From the NCBI RefSeq assembly GCF_001270495.1, contig NZ_LGUR01000251.1, positions 1 to 39,648 of the forward strand: a stretch of 39,648 nucleotides of DNA. Reading direction: 5' to 3'. This DNA comes from Streptomyces viridochromogenes. Its GTDB lineage: Bacteria; Actinomycetota; Actinomycetes; Streptomycetales; Streptomycetaceae. The notes under the pieces are model-generated. The model did no database searches and was not told the origin of the DNA. It was given only the letters and a program-made list of their open reading frames with translations. Both the position numbers and the translations under genes were made by a program. This document shows, one piece after another, positions 15,816-25,400 of this stretch; the first letter of the stretch is position 1, and every line of letters starts with the position of its first letter.

Positions 15816-16565
15816 ATGCCCATCTCGCGCCGCATGGTAGGAACCGTCTTCGTGGGAGGCGCCCTCGTCCTGACCCTCTCCGCCCTTGCCTACCCCGCCA
15901 TGCTGGGCGTGGAGACCACCTCCGCCAATCAGGACCGCGTCATCGCCAACACGCAGTACGGTCCGCTGACCGAGGCCGACCGCGACTTCGTCGTCAAGGT
16001 CCGCGCCGCCGGCCTGTGGGAGCACCCGCTGGGCATGATGGCCATGCAGCGGGGCACCACCCCGGAGATGAAGGAGGCCGGCGAGCACCTCGTCGTCGGA
16101 CACGCCCGCCTCGACCTCGCCTGCCGCAAGCTCGCGTCCGAGCTGAACATCACGCTGCCCAACCAGGCCAGTCCGCAGCAGCAGCAGTTCGTGGCGACGG
16201 TGGACTCCAAGACGGGCAAGGAGTTCGACGCCACGGGTGTCGCGATCATGCGGGTGACGCACGGGCAGATCTTCCCGACGATCGCGAAGATCCGGGGCAC
16301 CACGCAGAACACCCTGGTCCGTCAGCTGGCCGACCTGGCGAACGACACCGTGCTCGACCACATGACGGTCCTGGAGAAGACGGGCATGGTGAACTTCGAC
16401 GCGAACAACTTCCAGCAGACCACCCCGCCGAAGCTCCCCAAGGACCAGATGACCCCGCCCGCACCCCAGCCGGGCTCGCCCGTCCTCACGCTCGCCATCC
16501 CCAAGGGCCTGGAGGACCTGAACACCGCGTCCCCGTCGGCGTTGCCGAGCGCGGACGTCAAGTGA
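15816..16565 (+). CDS. DUF4142 family secreted protein
   Basis: This 249-residue protein has an N-terminal signal-like hydrophobic segment (residues about 8-28) and a DUF4142 domain with the family's features: LTEADRDFVVKVRAAGLWE, a region of long helices with conserved His and Glu (GEHLVVGHARLD), and HGQIFPTI. DUF4142 has a ferritin-like four-helix fold and is often secreted; no enzymatic role is established. A Pro-rich tail (about 205-249) follows the domain. GGAGG at 15807-15811 fixes the ATG at 15816. The upstream gap (15697-15815) has a weak 6-bp inverted repeat (15726-15731 with 15746-15751) that may end the preceding transcript, and nothing else I can support. Confidence 0.83.
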   Translation: MPISRRMVGTVFVGGALVLTLSALAYPAMLGVETTSANQDRVIANTQYGPLTEADRDFVVKVRAAGLWEHPLGMMAMQRGTTPEMKEAGEHLVVGHARLDLACRKLASELNITLPNQASPQQQQFVATVDSKTGKEFDATGVAIMRVTHGQIFPTIAKIRGTTQNTLVRQLADLANDTVLDHMTVLEKTGMVNFDANNFQQTTPPKLPKDQMTPPAPQPGSPVLTLAIPKGLEDLNTASPSALPSADVK

Positions 16566-16573
16566 CAGAGGCG

Positions 16574-16610
16574 GCGCCCCGGAGTCCCACCAGGGGTTCC
16601 TCCGGGGCGC
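16574..16610. terminator. Strong hairpin terminator
   Basis: An 11-bp perfect inverted repeat (GCGCCCCGGAG with CTCCGGGGCGC, 15-base loop) begins eight bases after the DUF4142 stop. It lies between convergent genes, so it may serve both strands. No T-tract, as is common in high-GC genomes. Confidence 0.72.
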
Positions 16611-16647
16611 TGCCCCGCAGCGGGCGGCCGTGTCACCCGGTCTCCCG

Positions 16648-17229
16648 TCAGCCCGTCTTCCACCCCCATGGGGTGTCCAGCCGCTCCCACTCCGCGGCCC
16701 ACTGCTCCAGCCTCCGCCGCTCCAGCCCCAGCCGGACCACCCAGGCGGACCCCAGCACGAGACCGGCGCTGCCCGCCCCGGCGAGGATGCCGCCGGCGAT
16801 CGAGTGCAGTGTCATCTCGCTCTCGGAGAGCGGCTCGTTGGCGACGACGCCGTTCCGGTCCGTCCACACCTCGACCTTGCTGCCCGCATGCGTCCTGGGC
16901 GGCACCCGGGCATCGTCCGTGTGGGTCGTGCCGCCCGGGTCGGTCCAGCGGACGGTGGCCCACACGAGATGGTCGGTGGTGACGCGCGTGGCCCCCGGAT
17001 CCTCGGCTTCCTTCACGAGTACGGCCGTCACCTTGCGGCTCTCGGCCCGCTGCTGCTCCGCGGAGGCGACCACCGCGTCCGCCGCCGCCCGGCCCGCGAA
17101 CACGGCACCGACCAGCGCGAACAGCCACGCGCACAGCACGACCCAGCCCTCGATGACGTCACTTCGCCGCCTCAGCGGGCTGCGCCGCCACCGCCACAGC
17201 CGCACCCTCGGGCATCCAGAGACAGCCAT
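16648..17229 (-). CDS. Rv1733c-family membrane protein
   Basis: This 193-residue protein has two membrane helices, at about residues 27-50 (EGWVVLCAWLFALVGAVFAG) and 145-170 (GGILAGAGSAGLVLGSAWVV), framing an external domain with VWATVRWTDPGGTTHTDDARVP. The pattern is that of the Rv1733c family, numerous in Streptomyces and linked to the DosR dormancy regulon in mycobacteria. Function is unknown. The basic N-terminus (WRWRRSPLRRRSD) fits an inside-facing tail. It is divergent from the GH84 gene across a 183-base region holding that gene's control elements. I see no partner gene. Confidence 0.8.
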   Translation of the reverse strand: MAVSGCPRVRLWRWRRSPLRRRSDVIEGWVVLCAWLFALVGAVFAGRAAADAVVASAEQQRAESRKVTAVLVKEAEDPGATRVTTDHLVWATVRWTDPGGTTHTDDARVPPRTHAGSKVEVWTDRNGVVANEPLSESEMTLHSIAGGILAGAGSAGLVLGSAWVVRLGLERRRLEQWAAEWERLDTPWGWKTG

Positions 17230-17346
17230 GTCGACACCCCCTTGAGCACCGACAGCACTCTTCCAGTGTGCGCCCGCCTGCGGCCGGGCGCGCGTGTTCC
17301 GGCCCCTTGGCTTGCGACTCGGTTCGGGCTCGGTTTTCCGCCCCGT

Positions 17347-17361
17347 TGAATGAAGCATTCA
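17347..17361. promoter_or_regulatory. Perfect inverted repeat upstream of GH84
   Basis: TGAATG-AAG-CATTCA is a perfect palindrome with a 3-base centre, 52 bases before the GTG start at 17413. Size and place fit an operator. The protein that binds is unknown; the RpiR regulator of this island is a candidate. A nearby second palindrome is listed separately. Confidence 0.45.
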
Positions 17362-17380
17362 GCATCTCTAGCATCTCCCG

Positions 17381-17398
17381 ATGGATACATTCATCCAT
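17381..17398. promoter_or_regulatory. Imperfect palindrome and possible -10 region of GH84
   Basis: ATGGATACATTCATCCAT has matching outer arms ATGGAT and ATCCAT. Its core GATACATTC recurs exactly at 34193-34201, upstream of the GH5-like gene, so it may be a shared operator half or a shared -10-like element. It lies 15 bases before the GTG at 17413, just upstream of the ribosome site GGGAGGG. Confidence 0.42.
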
Positions 17399-17412
17399 CC
17401 CGGGAGGGACCC

Positions 17413-20400
17413 GTGCTTCCAGCCGTTCGTGTCAGACGCCCCCGGCGCCCGCTGACATCGGCCACCGCCGCCCTGCTACTGACCCTCGGCCTCACCGCTC
17501 CGGCCACGGCCGCCACCGCGCCCGAGCCCCGCCCCCGCACTCCTCAGGTGTGGCCGACGCCGAAGAGCATGCACCCGGGCTCGGGGCGGCTCACCGTGCC
17601 GGACAGGGTCGTCGAGGTGGTCGGCCCGCGCACCGACCCCGCCGCCCGACGCCTCGTCGAATCCGTCCTGCGCGACGCCGGTGCCGAGCACATCGTCACC
17701 GTGCCCGCGGGTGAGAAGCCGCCCGCCGCCGGCCTCACGGTCCACGTCGGCGGCCCCGCGGAGAACGCCGCCACCGCGGCGACGCTGAAGGAACTGCGCG
17801 CCAAGTCCCCGGCCGGCCTGCCCTCCGGCGGCTACGCCCTGGCCGCCGGACGCTCCCACGGCCGCGCCCTCCTCGCCCTCTCCGGCGTCGACACCACCGG
17901 CACCTTCTACGCGGCCCAGACCCTGCGCCAGCTCGTCACCGGCCACCACGTGCCCACGGTGACCGTCCGCGACTGGCCCACCGCCGGCCTGCGCGGAGTC
18001 ATCGAGGGCTTCTACGGCACCCCCTGGTCGCACGCCGAGCGCCTGGCCCAGCTGGACTTCTACGGCCGTACGAAGCAGAACGTCTATGTCTACTCCCCCA
18101 AGGACGACGACTACCTCCGCGCCCGCTGGCGCGACGCCTACCCGCCCGCCGATCTGGCGAAGCTGAAGGAACTGGTCGACCGGGCCCGCGCCAACCACGT
18201 CCGCTTCACCTACGCCCTCTCCCCCGGCCTCTCCGTCTGCTACTCCTCCGACGCCGACATCAAGGCGCTCACCGCGAAGTTCGACTCGCTGTACGCCATC
18301 GGCGTGCGTTCGTTCGCGATCCCGCTCGACGACATCAGCTACACGAAGTGGAACTGCGCCGCCGACGAAGCGGAGTTCGGGACGGGCGGGGGCGCGGCCG
18401 GTGCCGCGCAGGCGCATCTGCTCAACACGGTGTGGCGGCAGTTCACCGCGGAACACAGCGACCTGGAACCCCTGGAAATGGTCCCCACCGAGTACTCCGA
18501 CCTCGCCGACTCCCCCTACAAGACGGCGCTGCGCGAGAAGCTCGACCCGTTGGTGGTCGTGGAGTGGACCGGTGTCGGCGTGATCGCGCCGACGATCACC
18601 GCCGAGCAGGTGAAGCAGGCACGCGAGGTCTACGGCCACCCGATCCTGGTCTGGGACAACTACCCGGTCAACGACTACGTCACCAGCCGTCTCCTGTTCG
18701 GCCCCTACACCGGCCGCGAGCCCGGCGTGGCGAGCGCCGCGACGGGGGTGACCGCCAACCCGATGGTCCAGGGAGAGGCCAGCCGGATCGCCCTCTTCAC
18801 CTCGGCGGCCTATCTGTGGAACCCGGACGCCTACGACCCCCGGGCCGCGTTCCTCGCCTCCGTACGGGACCTCGCCGGGCCCGGCGCCGCCCCCTGGCTG
18901 CGGATCTTCGCCGAGAACAACCACTCCTCCCAGCTCGACCCCACCGAGTCCCCGACCCTCACCCGTCTGATCGCCGCCTTCCGCGAGGCCTACGAGCAGG
19001 ACAGCGGCCTCGACCGGGCCGCCGCCGCGCTCAGGGCCTACTTCGCCGACATGGCCGCCACCCCTGACCAGTTGCGCGCCCGGCTCGACAACCCCGGGTT
19101 CCTCGACGAGACCTCCGCCTGGCTCGACAAGCTCGGCCGCTACGGCGGCGCGGGCGAGACCGCCGTACACCTGCTGCTGGCCCACAAGGAAGGGGACGCG
19201 GAAGCCGTCACCCGGTACTGGGCCGAGCTGAGGGCCGAGCGCAAGGCACTGGACGCCGTACCCGAGCAGGTCTCCCCGGGCGTGATGGAACAGTTCCTCT
19301 ACACGACGATGCTGGAGACCGCACCCGACCCCGGCGTCGACGCCTCCTTCTCCCCCGACTCGCTGTCACTGCGGCCCGGGGCCTCCGCCACCGTCACCCT
19401 CGACCTGTCCGACGCGCGGGCCGAGAACGTCGGCTGGAAGCTCGACGTGCCCGACGGTGTCACCGCCACACCCGCCGCGGGCACGGTGACCGGCCCGGCC
19501 TCGGTCACCGTCACCCTCACCGCCGACAGCGCCGCCGCCGAAGGTGTCCGCTCCGTCGTCGTGTCGGGCACGGGGCTCCTCGACCGGGCGCTCCCCGTCC
19601 GGGTCACCGACGGCGCCGGCACACCCCGGGCGCTGACCGCCAACTTCAGTGGGGCGTCGGTGAGTTCCATCGACCTCTCCACCGGGACCACCGAGAACAT
19701 CGCCGTCGGCGACAACCCGGGCGAAGTCGTCGTGAGCGCCGACGGCCGTACCGCGTACGCCGCCAACCAGGGCTCGAACACGGTCAGCGTGATCGACGTA
19801 CCGAGTGGCGGGGTCACCGCCACGGTCGCCGTCGGCCGGGTCCCCGCCGGCCTCGCGCTCACCCCGGACGGCGGCACGCTCTGGGTGGCCAACTACACGG
19901 ACGGCACGGTGCAGCCCGTGGACACCGGCACCCTCAAGGCGGGCGCGCCCGTCCGTGTCGGCGACGGGCCGGAGAACATGGCGGTCACGCCCGACGGCAG
20001 GACGCTGTACGTGGCCAACATCCACGACAACACGGTCAGTCCCGTCGACCTGGCCACCGGACGGGCCGGCCAGGCCGTCGCCGTCGGCCCGCGCCCCTTC
20101 AACGTCGTCGCCGCGCCCGACGGCAAGACGGTGTACGTGTCCAACTCCGGCGGCTCGACGGTGACTCCGATCGACACCGCGACGCACGACACCGAGCCGA
20201 CGCTGCTGGTCACCGGCCAGGCGTACGGGCTCGGGCTGTCCCCGGACGGGCGGACGCTGTGGGTCAGTCCCAGTACCGGGGACTACGTCACGCCCGTCGA
20301 CACCGTGACCGGCGCGCCCGGCACCAAGGTCACCGTCGGGAGGTCCGCCTTCGACGTCGGCCTGGACTGGGACGGCGGCACGGCCTATGTGACCACGGCG

Positions 20401-20511
20401 GACGGAAACAGCCTGGTCCCGGTCGACACCGCGGCGGGCACCACCGAGGCGCCTCTGAGGACCGGCGCCTATCCGCTGGCCGTCGCGCTGACGCCGGTCC
20501 CCGTGGAGTGA
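17413..20511 (+). CDS. Secreted GH84 beta-N-acetylhexosaminidase with beta-propeller C-terminus
   Basis: This 1032-residue protein starts at a GTG with GGGAGGG upstream. It has a signal peptide (Arg-rich start, hydrophobic core to about residue 35, Ala-x-Ala site), an N-terminal GH20-like domain 2 (about 45-190; VWPTPKSM), and a GH84 catalytic barrel (about 195-500). The barrel holds RGVIEGFYGTPWSH, NVYVYSPKDDDYLR and the paired catalytic acids Asp306-Asp307 in IPLDDIS. GH84 enzymes remove beta-GlcNAc (or act on hyaluronate) by substrate-assisted catalysis. A helical region follows, then a NEW3-like domain (about 637-735) and a seven-bladed YVTN/NHL-type propeller (about 745-1032) with repeated VANxxDNTVSPVD-like blades. 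The propeller is an unusual addition, perhaps for binding glycoprotein. It ends one base before the SIS gene stop on the other strand. Confidence 0.92.
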   Translation: MLPAVRVRRPRRPLTSATAALLLTLGLTAPATAATAPEPRPRTPQVWPTPKSMHPGSGRLTVPDRVVEVVGPRTDPAARRLVESVLRDAGAEHIVTVPAGEKPPAAGLTVHVGGPAENAATAATLKELRAKSPAGLPSGGYALAAGRSHGRALLALSGVDTTGTFYAAQTLRQLVTGHHVPTVTVRDWPTAGLRGVIEGFYGTPWSHAERLAQLDFYGRTKQNVYVYSPKDDDYLRARWRDAYPPADLAKLKELVDRARANHVRFTYALSPGLSVCYSSDADIKALTAKFDSLYAIGVRSFAIPLDDISYTKWNCAADEAEFGTGGGAAGAAQAHLLNTVWRQFTAEHSDLEPLEMVPTEYSDLADSPYKTALREKLDPLVVVEWTGVGVIAPTITAEQVKQAREVYGHPILVWDNYPVNDYVTSRLLFGPYTGREPGVASAATGVTANPMVQGEASRIALFTSAAYLWNPDAYDPRAAFLASVRDLAGPGAAPWLRIFAENNHSSQLDPTESPTLTRLIAAFREAYEQDSGLDRAAAALRAYFADMAATPDQLRARLDNPGFLDETSAWLDKLGRYGGAGETAVHLLLAHKEGDAEAVTRYWAELRAERKALDAVPEQVSPGVMEQFLYTTMLETAPDPGVDASFSPDSLSLRPGASATVTLDLSDARAENVGWKLDVPDGVTATPAAGTVTGPASVTVTLTADSAAAEGVRSVVVSGTGLLDRALPVRVTDGAGTPRALTANFSGASVSSIDLSTGTTENIAVGDNPGEVVVSADGRTAYAANQGSNTVSVIDVPSGGVTATVAVGRVPAGLALTPDGGTLWVANYTDGTVQPVDTGTLKAGAPVRVGDGPENMAVTPDGRTLYVANIHDNTVSPVDLATGRAGQAVAVGPRPFNVVAAPDGKTVYVSNSGGSTVTPIDTATHDTEPTLLVTGQAYGLGLSPDGRTLWVSPSTGDYVTPVDTVTGAPGTKVTVGRSAFDVGLDWDGGTAYVTTADGNSLVPVDTAAGTTEAPLRTGAYPLAVALTPVPVE

Positions 20512-21276
20512 TCAGCTCGCGGTACGCCGGATCCGTCCGGCGTACCGCTTCTCCAGTTCCAGGTTGCCCTCGAATCCGCCCGGCACATTGGCCGAGACGT
20601 ACACCGGGGGACGCTCCCCGGCCGCGAGGAGCAGACCCGAGGCCTCCGCGACCGCCATCTGCACCAGCAGCACACCGGTCAGCGTGGACAGCGCGCACAC
20701 CGCGCCGCCGCCGGGCAGTTCCAGCAGCGCGTCGCCGGGCGGGGCCGCGTTGTCGAGGACGACGTCCGCCAGGTCGGCGAGCTTCTTGCCGCTCGCGTGC
20801 CCCGCGGGGACGGCCCGGGTGTGGGCGAGGGAGGTGAGGGCGAGGATCTTGTGGCCCTGCTCCTTGGCGTGCAGGGCCATCTCGACGATGACGTTGTTGA
20901 CGCCGGAGTTGGAGATGATGACGAAGAGATCCTGGGTGTGCGGGGCGGCCAGGTCGTAGAGACGGGCGGCCACACCGGGCTCGCGCTCCAGGAGCGGATC
21001 GTCGAGGACGCTCGGTGCGTCACCGCCGTACAGGACGAGGTCGGCGATGCTCAGCCGGTTGGTGGGCACCAACCCGCCCGCCCGGCCCGCGACTTCGAGG
21101 ACCATCGCCTGGGAGTGGCCGGTGCCGAAGGCCTGGATCACGCCGTCCGCCCGTACGCAGTCGGCGATGAGTCCGGCGGCGCGGGCCACCTCGTCGCGGG
21201 CGGACTCGGTCAGGCGGTCGAGGACGGCCTTGCTCTCGCGCGCGAAGCGCCGGGCGCTCACAGACTCGTCGGACAC
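20512..21276 (-). CDS. SIS-domain sugar-phosphate isomerase-like protein
   Basis: This 254-residue protein has one SIS domain with the phosphosugar-binding pattern: FGTGHSQAMVLEVAGRAG near residue 50 and IISNSGVNNVIVEMALHAKEQGHKILALTS near residues 125-150. It resembles bacterial UPF0309/GmhA-like SIS proteins found beside glycan-degradation genes, which bind or isomerise amino-sugar phosphates. Here it would handle a GlcNAc- or mannose-derived phosphate produced by the BadF-type kinase. The start is GTG 21276 with GGGGAG upstream. It diverges from the RpiR gene and converges end-to-end with GH84, the two stops forming TGATCA with no spacer. Confidence 0.82.
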   Translation of the reverse strand: MSDESVSARRFARESKAVLDRLTESARDEVARAAGLIADCVRADGVIQAFGTGHSQAMVLEVAGRAGGLVPTNRLSIADLVLYGGDAPSVLDDPLLEREPGVAARLYDLAAPHTQDLFVIISNSGVNNVIVEMALHAKEQGHKILALTSLAHTRAVPAGHASGKKLADLADVVLDNAAPPGDALLELPGGGAVCALSTLTGVLLVQMAVAEASGLLLAAGERPPVYVSANVPGGFEGNLELEKRYAGRIRRTAS

Positions 21277-21311
21277 GGGTCACTCCCCACTGACGGGCCC
21301 ACCGGGCCTGC

Positions 21312-21337
21312 TGGATTGAGCCTGATGGATTGAACCA
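21312..21337. promoter_or_regulatory. Direct repeats, candidate operator between SIS and RpiR genes
   Basis: TGGATTGAGCC (21312-21322) and TGGATTGAACC (21327-21337) are 11-bp direct repeats, 10 of 11 identical, with a 15-base period, 36 bases upstream of the SIS start. The second is followed by ACC, giving TTGAACCACC, a form of the shared GATTTGAACCA-like element of this island. An A/T-rich stretch, GATGAATCAATAAATC, follows at 21355-21370 and may hold promoter elements. Binding by the divergent RpiR protein is inferred. Confidence 0.5.
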
Positions 21338-21483
21338 CCCTGAACTCCTGCATCGATGAATCAATAAATCACACACCGCGCGGTACGGGCAATGCGCCCT
21401 CGCCCTGCCGAACGGGCGTCGCCCCTCGCATCCGGTCCTGGTATTCAAGCTGTGCCGCAAACGGTGGCTGCTACCTTCTTCCC

Positions 21484-22368
21484 ATGCCCCCGACGGACGT
21501 CACCACACTGATCCGCACCGAGCTGCCCCGGCTGGCCGGTTCCCTGCGCAAGGTAGGCGAGCTGATCCTGGAGGATCCGGCCGCCGTCACCCACTGCTCG
21601 GCCGCCGAGCTGGGCCGCCGCACCGGCACCTCCCAGGCGACGGTGACCCGGTTCTGCCGGGCCATCGGGCTCGACTCCTACCAGCATCTGCTGATCGAGC
21701 TGGCCCAGGAGCGCGGCCGCGGCGAGGTCTCCGACTGGGGCAGCGCCGAGATCGGCCCCGACATCTCACCGGACGACAGCCTGGAGCGGGTCGTCCAGGT
21801 CGTCGGCAGCGCGGACCTGCGCGCGATCCAGCAGACCATCGAGCGGATCGACCTCGACGCCCTCGAACGCGCGGCCCAGGCGCTGGCCCGGGCCCGCCGG
21901 ATCGACGTCTACGGCGTCGGCGGCAGCGGCGCGGTGGCCCAGGAGACGGAGACACGGCTGTTCCGCATCGGCTGCCAGGTCCGCGGCTGGACCGAGGTGC
22001 ACGGGGCGGCCACCTCCGCGGCCCTGCTCACCCCGGCCGACGTGGCCATCGGCATCTCCCACTCCGGGGCCACGCGCGAGACCCTCGAACCGTTCGAGAT
22101 GGCCAAGGAGCGCGGCGCCACCACCGTCGCGATCACCACCGACCCCCGATCGCCCCTGGCCAAGGCCGCCGACATCCGGCTCATCTCGGCCACCTCGGAG
22201 ACCAGCTTCCGCACCGGCAGCATCGGCGGCCGGCACTCCGTCCTGATGATCGTCGACTGTCTCTATGTCCGGGTCGGCCAGGTCTCCTACCAGCGCGCCA
22301 GCGCCTCGCTGGCGCTGACCGACCACATCACCCCGCGGCACGCGGTGAAGAACCGCCGGGCTCGCTGA
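21484..22368 (+). CDS. RpiR-family transcriptional regulator
   Basis: This 294-residue regulator has the RpiR layout: an N-terminal helix-turn-helix (about 1-80) with AAELGRRTGTSQATVTRFCRAIGLDSYQHLLIELAQE, and a C-terminal SIS sensor domain (about 120-270) with DVYGVGGSGAVAQETETRLFRIG and GISHSGATRETLEPFEMAKERGA. Such proteins sense phosphorylated sugars, commonly GlcNAc-6-P, MurNAc-6-P or hexose phosphates, and repress or activate catabolic genes. It lies between the SIS and GH38 genes and is the only regulator in the island, so it probably governs the whole set. The effector is unknown. The ATG 21484 start is the first in frame. Confidence 0.88.
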   Translation: MPPTDVTTLIRTELPRLAGSLRKVGELILEDPAAVTHCSAAELGRRTGTSQATVTRFCRAIGLDSYQHLLIELAQERGRGEVSDWGSAEIGPDISPDDSLERVVQVVGSADLRAIQQTIERIDLDALERAAQALARARRIDVYGVGGSGAVAQETETRLFRIGCQVRGWTEVHGAATSAALLTPADVAIGISHSGATRETLEPFEMAKERGATTVAITTDPRSPLAKAADIRLISATSETSFRTGSIGGRHSVLMIVDCLYVRVGQVSYQRASASLALTDHITPRHAVKNRRAR

Positions 22369-22391
22369 GCCTGGCGCGGAGTGTATGGATG

Positions 22392-22418
22392 AACCACCTG
22401 AGAAGCATGCAGGTGGTT
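22392..22418. promoter_or_regulatory. Inverted repeat operator upstream of GH38
   Basis: AACCACCTG (22392-22400) and CAGGTGGTT (22410-22418) form a perfect 9-bp inverted repeat with a 9-base spacer, arm centres 18 bp apart, as for a dimeric regulator. It lies 59 bases before the GH38 ATG and 24 bases after the RpiR stop. There is no T-tract, so an operator is favoured over a terminator. TTGAATCATCC just downstream is a related A/T-rich element. Confidence 0.58.
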
Positions 22419-22476
22419 GTTTGAATCATCCTGTTGCGCCAGGATGGGGCTCCCCCCGAGCACTCGTAGGAGCCCC

Positions 22477-25400
22477 ATGCGCGTCATCTCTGTCGAGTCG
22501 ACCGAGCTCTTCGTCGGTTCCGAGGACCGTCCGCACCAGGTGGTGGCCGTCGAGATCGGACATGACCCGGGCCGCGCGGTCCGCCTGACCGTGGAGGGCC
22601 CGGGCGTCCGCGGCACCGGCGAGGCGACCGCGGGGGACGACGGCACCGGGCGCGCCGAGATACCGGTGACGACCGACCTGGCCCCCGGCGACCGCACCCA
22701 CATCAGGGTCACGGCCGAGGACGCCGACGACCCGGCCCGAAGTGCCGAGCACTCCGCCGCGTTCACGGCCGCCGAACCGGGCTGGACCATGTTCATGGTC
22801 AGCCACTTTCACTACGACCCCGTCTGGTGGAACACGCAGGCCGCCTACACCGAGACCTGGGACGTCGCCGACGACCCCGCCGGCACCGGACTGCCCGCCC
22901 GCACCTTCGACTCACGCGGCCAGTCGGGCATGAGCCTGGTCCGCGCCCACTGCGACCTGGCGCGGCGCGACCCGGCGTACACCTTCGTGCTCGCGGAGGT
23001 CGACTACCTCAAGCCGTACTGGGACGCCTTCCCGGAGGAGCGCGCCTTCCTGCGCCAGCTGATCCGCACCGGCCGCGTCGAGATCATGGGCGGCACCTAC
23101 AACGAGCCGAACACCAACCTCACCGGCGCCGAGGCGACCGTACGCAACGCCCTGTACGGCGACGGCTTCCAGCGCGGGATCATCGGGGCGGCGCCGGAGA
23201 CGGCCTGGCAGCTGGACGCGTTCGGGCACGATCCGCAGTTCCCCGGGCTGATGGCGGACGCGGGGGTCAGCTCCAGCTCCTGGGCTCGCGGGCCGTTCCA
23301 CCAGTGGGGGCCGACCCTCTCCGTCTTCGGCGAGGAACCCCGGGACCCGAACCGGATGCAGTTCCCGGCGGAGTTCAGCTGGATCGCCCCTTCCGGCCGC
23401 GGACTGCTGACCGCCTACATGGTCAACCACTACGGCGCCGGCTGGGCGATCGACAACGCGCCCACGCTCCCCGAGGCGGAGGCAGCCGCGCTCAAGCTGT
23501 TCAAGGGGCTGAAGCAGGTCGCGCTCACCCGCAACGTGCTGCTCCCGGTCGGCGGTGACTACGCGCCCCCGTGCCGCTGGGTGATGGGCATCCACCGGGA
23601 CTGGAACGCCCGTTACGTCTGGCCGCGCTTCGTCAGCGGGATCCCCCGGGACTTCTTCGCCGCCGTACGCGCGGAGCTGGACGCGGAGGGCCGCAAGGCG
23701 TCCCCGCAGACCCGGGACATGAACCCGGTCTACACCGGGAAGGACGTCTCCTACATCGACACCAAGCAGGCCCAGCGGTACGGCGAGACGCTGCTCGCCG
23801 ACGCGGAGGCCTGGGCGACGCTCGCCTCGCTGGTCACCGGCCACCCCTGTCCGGACGCGGCGCTCGACAAGGCCTGGCGGCAGCTGATCTACGGCGCCCA
23901 CCACGACGCCATCACCGGCTCGGAGTCCGACCAGGTCTACATCGACCTCCTCACCGGCTGGCGGGAGCTGTTCGACCTGGCTCGGACCGTGCACGCCGAC
24001 GCGACCGACGCCCTGGCGAGCAGGGTCGCCCAACTGCCGGGCGGCGCACCCGACCTGGTGGTCTTCAACGCGGCGACCTGGGAGCGCCGGGACGTCCTGG
24101 CCGTGGCGGACCCCGGACTCGTCCCGCTGGACGACACCGGCCTGCCCCTGCCCGCCGTACGGGAGGACGGCGAACTCCGGGTCGTCGTACCGGACGTGCC
24201 CGGCATGGGCCTCAAGGCGCTTCCGCTCGCCGACGGAACCGTCCCCGAGTGGACGCCCGGCGAGGGCGCCACCATCCGCAACGAGTTCTACGAGGTGACG
24301 GTCGATCCCGCGCGCGGCGGCGCCGTCAGCAGCCTGCGGGCACGGACGGAGGGCGGCCGGGAGCTCCTCCGCCCCGGCGACATCGGCAACGAGCTGGTCG
24401 TACAGGAGGAGTACCCGAGGCACCCGCGCTTCGGCGAGGGCCCCTGGCATCTCACGCCGACCGGCACGACCGCCGCGCGCAGCCGGGACGTCACTGCGGA
24501 CATCGATGTCGAACACTCCCCCGCCGGATCCCGGATCACCGTCCGCGCCGACCTGGGCCTCTTCCGCTACACCCAGCGCCTGACGCTCTGGAAGGGCGTG
24601 GACCGCCTGGACGTCAGCACGACCATCGACGGCTACGACGGCGCGGACCGCCTCATCCGGGTCCGCTGGCCCTCCGACGTGCGCGGCGGGCTGCCGGTGC
24701 ACGAGGTGGCCGACGCGGTGATCGGGCGCGGGTTCGGGTTCGTGGAGGTGGACAGCGAGCAATTCCCGTGGACGCTGGACAACCCGGCCAACACCTGGTT
24801 CGGCCTCGGCTCCACCGCGCGGGTCGCGGTCGCCGACGGCTCCGGCAGGCAGCTGGGCGAACGGTCCATCGGTGTCGCCGAGTTGGTGTACGCGTCCTGG
24901 GACGACGCCGGGGAGCTGGGCACCGCGCTCGCGGCGGCCCTGGTGCGCGTGGGCGTGACGGCGACCTCGACGATCGCCGGGGGCCCGCGCTACGGCGACC
25001 TGGAGGTCGACTCCAACCTGCCCGACATCCGAATCGCGGTCGGCGCGCCCGAGCGCAACTCCGTGGTCGCCGAGGCCCTCGGCTGGGATCCCGCGGCCGG
25101 ACGGGAACTGCGCCGCCAGCTGGCCGAACAGGGCATGGCGGCCGTCTGGGTCGCGCCCCGCGCCTCCCTGCGGGAGGAGTGGGTGCCCGGCGCCGACCTG
25201 CGCGATCTGGAACGACTGCCGCTGCTCGTGGTGGCGGGCGCCCGGCCCGAGGACGACGCCAAGGCGGTGGACGCGCTGATCGCCGACCTGGACGACGCGG
25301 TCCTGGGGGCCACGGCGGCCGGCGGCGGCGAGGCGCTGCCGCCCGGGGACGCGTGGGACGGGCGCAGCTTCGCGGTCCTGAACCGCGGGACGCCCGGGTG

